Positions 52,514-59,141 of a stretch of 64,000 nt of DNA are shown piece by piece. The notes beneath the pieces are model-generated. The model was not told where the DNA came from. It saw only the letters and a list, made by a program, of their open reading frames with translations, and did no database searches. Within the stretch, counting starts at the first letter, position 1. Every line of letters begins with the position of its first letter. The DNA lies in the NCBI RefSeq assembly GCF_028657195.3, contig NZ_JANCPR020000013.1:62001-126000 (forward strand). The letters run 5' to 3'. This DNA is from Streptomyces iconiensis (GTDB lineage Bacteria; Actinomycetota; Actinomycetes; Streptomycetales; Streptomycetaceae). Position numbers and translations under genes: made by a program.

Positions 52514-52587
52514 GGTGATCGACGGGACTTGAACCCGCGACTTCCTGGACCACAACCAGGTGCTCTACCAACTGAGCTACGACCACC
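52514..52587 (-). tRNA. tRNA-His (GTG)
   Basis: Cloverleaf with acceptor GTGGTCG / CGATCAC, anticodon arm CCTGG-TTGTGGT-CCAGG (anticodon GTG) and T loop TTCAAGT. The extra 5' G (-1) opposite C73, the hallmark of tRNA-His, is encoded. CCA is incomplete in the DNA (CC). Confidence 0.95.
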
Positions 52588-52667
52588 ATGACCAGTGCTG
52601 ACGAGGTTTTCTCCCCGCACCGGCCGTTACGAGTGTACAGGGTTCGCCGGGGTGCTCGCGCACACGT

Positions 52668-53279
52668 TTACGGGTGCTCCGCCGGCGGCAGCACGTGCTT
52701 GGTGGCGATCTTCCTGGCGGTGTCCGAATCGGGTCCTGGCTGCGGGACGAAGACCGCCTCGCGGTAGTAGCGCAGCTCCGCGATGGACTCGCGGATGTCG
52801 GCCAGCGCGCGGTGATTGCCGCTCTTCTCCGGGCTGTTGTAGTAGGCACGCGGGTACCAGCGCCGTGCCAGCTCCTTGACCGAGGAGACATCCACGATGC
52901 GGTAGTGCAGGTGCCCCTCCAGCGCCGACATGTCCCGGGCCAGGAAGCCGCGGTCGGTCCCCACGGAGTTGCCGCACAGGGGAGCCCTGCCCGGCTCGGG
53001 CGCGTGGGCACGTACGTACTCCAGGACCCGGGCCTCGGCGTCGGCCAGCGTCGTGCCGTCGTCCAGTTCGTCCAGCAGGCCGGAGGTGGTGTGCATCTCG
53101 CGCACCACCTCCGGCATCGCGGCCAGAGCGGGGGCCGGAGGGCGGATCACGATGTCCACGCCGTCCCCGAGTACGTTCAGCTCCGAGTCCGTGACCAGGG
53201 CGGCCACCTCGATGAGCGCGTCGTCGGCCAACGAGAGCCCGGTCATCTCGCAGTCGATCCACACCATGCGATCGTTCAT
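52668..53279 (-). CDS. orn: Oligoribonuclease
   Basis: 203 residues, a DEDDh 3'-5' exonuclease: Asp and Glu in WIDCEMTGL, Asp in SVGTDRGFL, and the terminal His/Asp in NHRALADIRES. It degrades the last 2-5 nt RNA pieces and pGpG from c-di-GMP turnover. It lies 28 nt after adpA on the same strand, the conserved adpA-orn pairing of streptomycetes (ornA affects development there). Start at ATG 53279 fits the family N-terminus MNDRMVWID. Confidence 0.95.
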   Translation of the reverse strand: MNDRMVWIDCEMTGLSLADDALIEVAALVTDSELNVLGDGVDIVIRPPAPALAAMPEVVREMHTTSGLLDELDDGTTLADAEARVLEYVRAHAPEPGRAPLCGNSVGTDRGFLARDMSALEGHLHYRIVDVSSVKELARRWYPRAYYNSPEKSGNHRALADIRESIAELRYYREAVFVPQPGPDSDTARKIATKHVLPPAEHP

Positions 53280-53307
53280 GCGGTTCACACTACGTGACCC
53301 AGTGCCT

Positions 53308-54618
53308 TCACCCTGGACCGCGGCCCCGCTGCCCCGGGAGCCTGGGGGCGTAGACATCCGATTCCGGCTTACCCGGATCCGGCCGGTGCTCCCGCTGTTC
53401 CCTGGGATCCCGGTGCTCCCTGTGCCCCGGTACCGGACGCTGGTCGCGTGGCTCGCGGCCCGGGTCCGGTCTGGAGCCTCCCGCCGCACCAGGGCCGCCC
53501 GCCGTGCCCGGCTCCGTGCCGGGGTGGCCGACGTGCATCTGGGACAGCCGGAGCGCGCCCTCGGCGCCGTCCGCACCCTCGCTGCCGTCCGGCCGACGTG
53601 CCCTGTAAGCGGCACGGTAGGCGGCCGGTGAGGCGCCGAGCTGGCGGCGGAAGTGCCCGCGCAGCGCGACGGGGGAGCGGAAGCCGCAGCGGCCGGCGAC
53701 CTCGTCGACGGAGTAGTCCGACGTCTCCAGCAGCCGCTGCGCCTGGAGCACGCGCTGGGTGATCAACCACTGGAGTGGAGCGCTCCCAGTAAGAGACCTG
53801 AAGCGCCTGTCGAAGGTGCGGCGGCTCATGTAAGCGCGCGCGGCGAGCGTCTCCACGTCGAACTGCTCGTGGAGATGTTCCAGCGCCCATGCGACGACCT
53901 CGGCCAGCGGGTCGGCGCCGATTTCCTCCGGTAAGGAGCGGTCCAGATGGCGCGGATGGCCACCGGTCTCCTGGCCGTTGCCCCTGCGGGGCGGTACGAC
54001 GAGGCGCCGGGCGAGGGCTCCCGCCGCCTCGGCGCCGTGGTCCGTGCGGACGACATGCAGGCATAGGTCTATGCCGGCTGCCGTTCCTGCCGAGGTGAGG
54101 ATGTCGCCGTCGTCCACAAACAGTTCACGCGGGTCGACGTGGACGGCGGGGTAGCGCTTGGCGAGCGTCGGCGCGTACATCCAATGTGTGGTCGCGGGAC
54201 GCCCGTCGAGTAGTCCGGCCGCAGCGAGTACGAAGGCGCCGGTGCACAGCCCGATGACTCGGGCCCCCTCCTCGTGCGCGCGGCGCAGCGCGTCCAGTGC
54301 GGCGGTCGGTGGTGGCTGGGTGATGGAGCGCCAGGCGGGGACGACGACCGTGCCCGCACGGGAGATCGCCTCCAGCCCGAACGGCGCGCTCAGTTGGAGC
54401 CCGCCTGTGGTGCGCAGCGGTCCGTCCTCGCCCGCGCAGACCAGAAGCCTGTAGCGCGGAACTCCTGCGTCCTGGCGGTCGATTCCGAAGACGGAGAGCG
54501 GGATGGAACTCTCGAAGATGGGACCACCGCTGAAGAGCAACACCGCCACGATCTCGCGCCGGCGGCGCGCGGCCAGCTTGCGGGTCTCAACTGGGCCGTT
54601 CGTGGAGTCCTGGCTCAT
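53308..54618 (-). CDS. adpA: AraC-family master developmental regulator AdpA
   Basis: 436 residues: an N-terminal DJ-1/PfpI-like dimerisation domain (about 20-200: REIVAVLLFSGGPIFESSIP is typical AdpA wording, quoted in outline as LLFSGGPIFESS) and an AraC DNA-binding domain with two helix-turn-helices (AARAYMSRRTFDRRF and EVAGRCGFRS). Leu229, in the linker before the DNA-binding domain, is encoded by TTA, so translation needs the bldA tRNA. The start at ATG 54618 begins MSQDST as in known AdpA proteins. The C-terminal 50-60 residues are a Gly/Arg/Glu-rich tail longer than in S. griseus or S. coelicolor. It controls aerial growth and secondary metabolism genes. Confidence 0.96.
   Translation of the reverse strand: MSQDSTNGPVETRKLAARRRREIVAVLLFSGGPIFESSIPLSVFGIDRQDAGVPRYRLLVCAGEDGPLRTTGGLQLSAPFGLEAISRAGTVVVPAWRSITQPPPTAALDALRRAHEEGARVIGLCTGAFVLAAAGLLDGRPATTHWMYAPTLAKRYPAVHVDPRELFVDDGDILTSAGTAAGIDLCLHVVRTDHGAEAAGALARRLVVPPRRGNGQETGGHPRHLDRSLPEEIGADPLAEVVAWALEHLHEQFDVETLAARAYMSRRTFDRRFRSLTGSAPLQWLITQRVLQAQRLLETSDYSVDEVAGRCGFRSPVALRGHFRRQLGASPAAYRAAYRARRPDGSEGADGAEGALRLSQMHVGHPGTEPGTAGGPGAAGGSRPDPGREPRDQRPVPGHREHRDPREQREHRPDPGKPESDVYAPRLPGQRGRGPG
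53775..53788. promoter_or_regulatory. CebR-box-like palindrome inside adpA
   Basis: GTGGAGCGCTCCCA matches 12 of 14 positions of the CebR operator. It encodes part of the conserved GSAPLQW motif of AdpA, so the match may be due to protein and codon constraint. Confidence 0.3.
53932..53934 (-). promoter_or_regulatory. TTA (bldA-dependent) codon of adpA
   Basis: On the minus strand the codons read CGC TCC TTA CCG GAG, giving Leu229. TTA is read only by the developmentally controlled tRNA-Leu of bldA, which delays AdpA synthesis. Confidence 0.95.
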
Positions 54619-55145
54619 TGGAACTAAGCCCCCCTCAATCGTTGTGTTCCTCTCGGTCCATGCACATCTCCCCCGCTCTTCCCCCGCAGCGAAAGCCAAG
54701 ATCGAATCTACTGCGTCGGATGAGGTTGGCGGTGCAAGTTCGGCATCCGACGTTATGTCGACAAGGCAACTTGGCGTGAAGCATTCGATCACGAAGCGTT
54801 TCACTCAACGGCTCTGCTGGGAAGTGCGCATGCCGTCTCTGCCCCGTCACCGTAGGGTGCACACCCGCGCCGCGCTCCTTTCGTCGCTGGTGGCAGGGGG
54901 GTTGGGGCGGGGTCAGGACAAGGGCTGGGAGTCGGCCGTAAGTTGGCCGAAAAAAGTGGGGGATCAGATGTGCGATCCGGTCACTCACGGGGCGCACGCC
55001 GGTGATCCCAGGTGCCCGAGGGGCGCATGCTGCGAAGAGTCGGCCGAGATCGCCCCTACCGCGGCGCCACGCATGACCGTGTGTGTTTGCGCTTCCGTTT
55101 TCCTCTGGCCGTGATGTGCTCCCGCACGCAGCTTCGCGCCGTCCC
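54619..55145. other. Long adpA upstream region
   Basis: 527 bases before adpA, markedly less GC-rich near 54680-54800. Known adpA genes have such long leaders with several regulator sites. No gene is supported. Confidence 0.55.
54772..54781. promoter_or_regulatory. Possible AdpA-binding site upstream of adpA
   Basis: TGGCGTGAAG matches 9 of 10 positions of the AdpA consensus TGGCSNGWWY, 154 bp before the start codon. AdpA represses its own gene in S. griseus, so a site here is expected; one mismatch keeps this tentative. Confidence 0.4.
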
Positions 55146-55511
55146 CTACAACTGGCTCGTGCGCCGTCCCCCTCTGTGCGCACCCGAACCCGTGCGGCTG
55201 TGCCGCCCCCTGTGCGGCCCCACCCGCCTGGCTCCCGGGGGCCGGCCTCCCCGTGCCGCACGCCGCAGCAGTGCCCGGCACGCGGCCGTGACGGCGGCGA
55301 GCCCTGCCGCGGTCCCGAGCGCGCCCTCCGGCGAGGAGCCGCATGCGAGCAGTACCACGGGAACGAGCGCGCTGCTGAACGCTCCCCAGCGCACGACGTC
55401 GCTCGCGGGGTCGGCAGCCCGGGGCGCGGTCCTGGAAGGGATCCGGGGAGTGGCCGCGGGGGTACGCCGCGTGAGGGGTGCGCCGCGAGTGACGCGTGGG
55501 GGGCCGGGCAC
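55146..55511 (-). CDS. Small membrane protein, hypothetical
   Basis: 121 residues if started at GTG 55511: a basic N-terminus, two adjacent hydrophobic segments (VVRWGAFSSALVPVVLLACG and GTAAGLAAVTAACRALL) and a basic, His/Arg/Gly-rich tail (PHRGRHSRTGSGAHRGGRR). Composition and helix pair look like a real small integral membrane protein, and it fills the slot upstream of adpA where other streptomycetes have one. No strong ribosome binding site and no family recognised. Confidence 0.5.
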   Translation of the reverse strand: MPGPPRVTRGAPLTRRTPAATPRIPSRTAPRAADPASDVVRWGAFSSALVPVVLLACGSSPEGALGTAAGLAAVTAACRALLRRAARGGRPPGARRVGPHRGRHSRTGSGAHRGGRRTSQL

Positions 55512-55806
55512 GTGGTGTTCAACGCGCCCCGGAGGCGCCGGTCACTGCGCGCCGTGTCAAGGCCGCGCGTAAGGGGCGTAACGCGGCATTGCGCTGGGGC
55601 GCGCGCTCAGGCATGCTCCGGGGTCAACGCGCGACCGGTGACCACCTCGCCTGCACTGGGCAAGGGGGGAGTGCCGCCGTACCCTTGGGGTAGGGGAATT
55701 GGGAAGTCGATTCCCGGTCGTCATTCGTGCAGGCATCGAGCAACCTGAGAGAGCGCAAGCCGTCCGTCGTCCCTCTGCACAGAGGACTCCTTCGCCGAGA
55801 CAACTC

Positions 55807-56328
55807 ATGGCTGGACACGAGATCCCTGACCCAGCAGACCGCAGGCAGATCGCCGATCCGACAGCGACTCCCGAAGCGGCGGACCAAGCACGCCACTCCT
55901 GCGACCCGGCCTTCCAGCATGGCGTCGTGGTGGGCTTCGACGGCTCCATGTCGAGCGAGCGAGCGCTGGCCTATGCCATCGGCATGGCCTACCGCTCCGG
56001 CTCCGGACTCATCATCGTCCATGTGGCCAACAGACTGCCCACGACCGTGTGGGCGGGCTGCGAGCCACCCGTCTTCGTCGACGTTCCGGACCACCGCACC
56101 GAGGTCCTGGGGCTGGAACTCGCCTGCGCCGAGCACCTTTCCGACGTCCCCTGGATCCTTGTCGAGCGCGGCGGCGACATCTGCCACGAGCTGGAAGAGG
56201 TCGGCAAGGAGTACGCGGCCGACGCCATCGTGGTCGGTTCCACGCACGGCCTCGTCGGGCGCCTCTTCGGCTCCGTCGCGGGACGTCTCGCGCGCCGGGC
56301 CCAGCGACCCGTCGTCGTGGTGCCATGA
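55807..56328 (+). CDS. Universal stress protein (UspA family)
   Basis: 173 residues, one Usp domain: VVVGFDGSMSSERALAYA at the N-terminal strand and the ATP-binding loop VVGSTHGLVGRLFGSVAG near the end. A 35-residue disordered tail precedes it. ATP-binding type Usp proteins modulate stress and dormancy. Start ATG 55807 was preferred over the in-frame 55699 because the protein-like composition begins there. Confidence 0.88.
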   Translation: MAGHEIPDPADRRQIADPTATPEAADQARHSCDPAFQHGVVVGFDGSMSSERALAYAIGMAYRSGSGLIIVHVANRLPTTVWAGCEPPVFVDVPDHRTEVLGLELACAEHLSDVPWILVERGGDICHELEEVGKEYAADAIVVGSTHGLVGRLFGSVAGRLARRAQRPVVVVP

Positions 56329-56713
56329 CGCGTCTCCGCGGTGCTCAGGAGTGCGGGGTCCCAACTCCGTGACGTGTACGGGTTCTTCAGTAGCGGACGG
56401 TCGATAAATCTACCCAGCCGTAGGGGTGGATTGTGCGCTTGTGAGGGGCATACAGAGGGCACACGGACGAACGTGACCCCAGGACGTGCTGCCGGGCGGG
56501 AGGTGACGGTCCCGAACGGCGGCCCACCCGCCGGCGTAATGGGCGACGCCGGCACAGGGGAGGCGGAATCCCGCGCGGTTGGTGGCCCGCGCGGGGTTCC
56601 GCCCATTTCTGTGGTCCTGCCGCGTCAGCTCTGCTGCCCTGCCGCGTCAGCAGGGGGCGTGGGCGTACGCCCCCTGGGCTGACGCATCCGGGGTACCCGC
56701 TGTGTCTCCCGTA
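56329..56713. other. Gap between usp and glmS
   Basis: 385 bases between convergent genes. It contains the glmS terminator, a 13-bp direct repeat CCTGCCGCGTCAG (two copies near 56616-56650) and an inverted sequence around 56570-56600. No gene recognised. Confidence 0.5.
56651..56676. terminator. Terminator of glmS
   Basis: CAGGGGGCGT and its exact complement form a 10-bp stem with a 6-nt loop, 38 nt past the glmS stop on the minus strand. Confidence 0.8.
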
Positions 56714-58543
56714 TCACTCCACCGTGACGGACTTGGCGAGGTTGCGGGGCTTGTCGATGTCGCGGCCCAGTGCCAGCGCCGTGTGGTAGGCGAGGAGTTG
56801 GAGCGGGATGCCCATCAGGATCGGGTCCAGCTCGTCCTCGTTCTTGGGGACGATGATGGTGCGGTCGGCCTTCTCCTGCTCCTGGTGCGCGACGGCCAGG
56901 ATCCTGCCGCTGCGTGCCTTGATCTCCTCCAGCGCCGCGCGGTTCTTCTCCAGCAGGTCGTCGTCCGGGACGATCGCGACCGTCGGCATCGCGGGCTCGA
57001 TGAGCGCGAGCGGGCCGTGCTTCAGCTCGGAAGCCGGGTATGCCTCGGCGTGGATGTAGGAGACCTCCTTGAGTTTCAAGGACGCCTCCAGCGCGACCGG
57101 GTAGCCGCGCACGCGGCCGATGAAGAGCATCGACTGCGCGTCCGCGTACTCCTGGGCCAGCTTCTTGATCTCCGGCTCCGACTCCATGATCTCGGCGATC
57201 TGGCCCGGGAGTTTGCGCAGCCCCTCGATGATGCGCTTGCCGTCCTTGACCGACAGGTCGCGGATGCGGCCCAGGTGGAGCGCGAGCAGGCCGAAGGCGA
57301 CGACGGTGTTGGTGAAGCACTTCGTGGACACGACGCAGACCTCGGGGCCCGCGTGTACGTACACGCCGCCGTCGGCCTCGCGGGCGATGGCCGAGCCGAC
57401 GACGTTGATGACGCCGAGGACGCGGGCGCCCTTGCGCTTCAGCTCCTGCACGGCGGCGAGCGCGTCGTAGGTCTCGCCCGACTGTGAGACGGCGATGTAG
57501 AGGGTGTCGGGGTCGACCACGGGGTTGCGGTAGCGGAACTCGCTCGCGGGCTCGGCGTCGGCGGGGATGCGGGCCAGCTCCTCGATCATCTGCGCGCCGA
57601 TGAGGCCCGCGTGGTACGAGGTGCCGCAGCCGAGGATCTTCACCCGGCGCACGGCGCGTGCCTCGCGCGGGTCGAGGTTGAGGCCGCCGAGGTGCACGGT
57701 CGCGAAGCGGTCGTCGATACGGCCGGCGAGCACGCGGTCCACGGCGTCGGCCTGCTCGCCGATCTCCTTGTGCATGTAGGTGTCGTGGTCACCCAGCTCG
57801 TACGACTCGGCCGCGTACTCCACCGTCTCGGGGGACGAGGAGGTGCGGGAGCCCTCGGTGGTGTAGGTGCGGTAGTCGCCGGCCTTGATCGTGGCCATCT
57901 CGCCGTCGTCCAGGGTGACCACCTGGCGGGTGTGCGAGACGAGCGCGGCGACGTCGGAGGCGACGAACATCTCGTGCTCGCCGATGCCGAGGACGACGGG
58001 GGAGCCGTTGCGCGCGACGACGATGCGCTCGGGGAAGTCGGCGTGCAGCACGGCGATGCCGTAGGTGCCCTCGATGTGCCGCAGCGCCTCCTGGACGCGG
58101 GTTTCCAGGGAATCGGCCACGGAGCGCGCGATGAGGTGGGCGAGCACCTCGGTGTCGGTGTCGGAGACCAGGGTCACACCCTCGGCGCTGAGCTTGGCGC
58201 GCAGTTCGGAGGCGTTGTCGATGATGCCGTTGTGGACGACCGCGACCTTCTCCAGCGGGTCGAGGTGCGGGTGCGCGTTCACGTCGTTGGGCACGCCGTG
58301 GGTGGCCCAGCGGGTGTGCGCGATGCCGGCCGTGCCGGTGAACCGCTTGGGGATACGGTCCTCCAGGTCGCGGACCCTGCCTTTGGTCTTGGCCGTTTTC
58401 AGGCCCCCGGCGCCCTTGCCCGTGCCCCCGGACTGGATGGCGATCCCGGCCGAGTCGTAGCCGCGGTACTCCAGGCGCTGGAGGCCCTCCAGCAGCAGCG
58501 GGGCGGTGTCACGCTTGCCGATATATCCCACGATTCCGCACAT
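56714..58543 (-). CDS. glmS: Glutamine-fructose-6-phosphate aminotransferase (isomerising)
   Basis: 609 residues: a class-II glutamine amidotransferase domain whose catalytic Cys2 follows Met1 (MCGIVGYIG), then two SIS sugar-isomerase domains (GCGTSYHAGL, SQSGETYDAL) and the C-terminal VTVE. It makes glucosamine-6-phosphate for cell wall and aminosugar supply. No glmS ribozyme was seen upstream, as expected outside Firmicutes. Its place near GH20 and DasR boxes fits the aminosugar theme of the region. Confidence 0.96.
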   Translation of the reverse strand: MCGIVGYIGKRDTAPLLLEGLQRLEYRGYDSAGIAIQSGGTGKGAGGLKTAKTKGRVRDLEDRIPKRFTGTAGIAHTRWATHGVPNDVNAHPHLDPLEKVAVVHNGIIDNASELRAKLSAEGVTLVSDTDTEVLAHLIARSVADSLETRVQEALRHIEGTYGIAVLHADFPERIVVARNGSPVVLGIGEHEMFVASDVAALVSHTRQVVTLDDGEMATIKAGDYRTYTTEGSRTSSSPETVEYAAESYELGDHDTYMHKEIGEQADAVDRVLAGRIDDRFATVHLGGLNLDPREARAVRRVKILGCGTSYHAGLIGAQMIEELARIPADAEPASEFRYRNPVVDPDTLYIAVSQSGETYDALAAVQELKRKGARVLGVINVVGSAIAREADGGVYVHAGPEVCVVSTKCFTNTVVAFGLLALHLGRIRDLSVKDGKRIIEGLRKLPGQIAEIMESEPEIKKLAQEYADAQSMLFIGRVRGYPVALEASLKLKEVSYIHAEAYPASELKHGPLALIEPAMPTVAIVPDDDLLEKNRAALEEIKARSGRILAVAHQEQEKADRTIIVPKNEDELDPILMGIPLQLLAYHTALALGRDIDKPRNLAKSVTVE

Positions 58544-58628
58544 GCTGTGGGTGCCTGCCTCTCCGTCGTGCCGTTTTGTGTCGTTCTTTGGTGCTCTGTG
58601 CCCGTGAGGGTGGGCTCGACCGGGGGTC

Positions 58629-58907
58629 TCAGCCGTAGACGATGCGGCGCAGCTGTCTGAGGGACAGCTCGGGCGGTGCCACGGCGCGATGCGGGAGTTC
58701 GGCCTCGATCACGTCGAAGATCTCCGCGTTGTTCAGCCCCCTGGACCGCAGTTCGCGGTGACGGCGGCGGACGAATTCCGTGGCCGTCTCGTCGAAGTAC
58801 GCCAGAACGTCCAGGACGACCCGGGCCGCCTCGCCGCGCTGGAGCGATGTCGTACGGACCAGATGGTCGATGAGGTCGTCGTGGACCGCGGTTCGGGCTT
58901 CGAGCAC
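58629..58907 (-). CDS. Conserved small protein upstream of glmS
   Basis: 92 residues, mostly helical (TSLQRGEAARVVLDVLAYFDE, REELRSRGLNNAEIF in outline), charged, no membrane segment. Not recognised beyond its recurrent place before glmS in streptomycetes. Same strand as glmS with an 85-nt gap, so possibly co-transcribed. Confidence 0.7.
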   Translation of the reverse strand: MLEARTAVHDDLIDHLVRTTSLQRGEAARVVLDVLAYFDETATEFVRRRHRELRSRGLNNAEIFDVIEAELPHRAVAPPELSLRQLRRIVYG

Positions 58908-59060
58908 GCGTCGATACTGCGGGGTCTCCGGGCCAATGGCAAGAAATCTGCCCGATTCCGGGCAGGGCGGCGGGGTGGATGGGTGAGACCGGCCGCCCGA
59001 GGGGCGAATACCGGCCTGGTACGGACCAGTTCTGGACGGGCGTGTGCCGAAGGTTCTCCG

Positions 59061-59076
59061 GCAGGTCTAGACCCAT
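59061..59076. promoter_or_regulatory. DasR-box (dre) upstream of the M4 protease gene
   Basis: GCAGGTCTAGACCCAT contains the perfect core GGTCTAGACC and agrees with 12 of 16 dre positions. It lies 66 nt before the protease start and 154 nt before the divergent small gene and glmS, so GlcNAc control of either side is possible. Confidence 0.75.
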
Positions 59077-59141
59077 CAGGATGTGAGGCCGTCAGCCCAC
59101 GCACGTGCCTTTCCGTCCCACTGGAGCCCATTGGAGGCCAG

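Noticed and set aside
51712..52620. 302-codon minus-strand frame across the lasso gene and tRNA-His
   Set aside because: It begins inside the tRNA-His region and translates hairpins; composition is not protein-like and there is no ribosome binding site.
55012..55748. Several plus-strand frames between adpA and usp
   Set aside because: Cys/Arg-rich shadow composition without ribosome binding sites; the minus-strand small membrane protein explains the codon pattern better.
58544..58628. glmS ribozyme or riboswitch upstream of glmS
   Set aside because: The gap is only 85 nt and shows no ribozyme-like fold; the glmS ribozyme is a Firmicutes feature.
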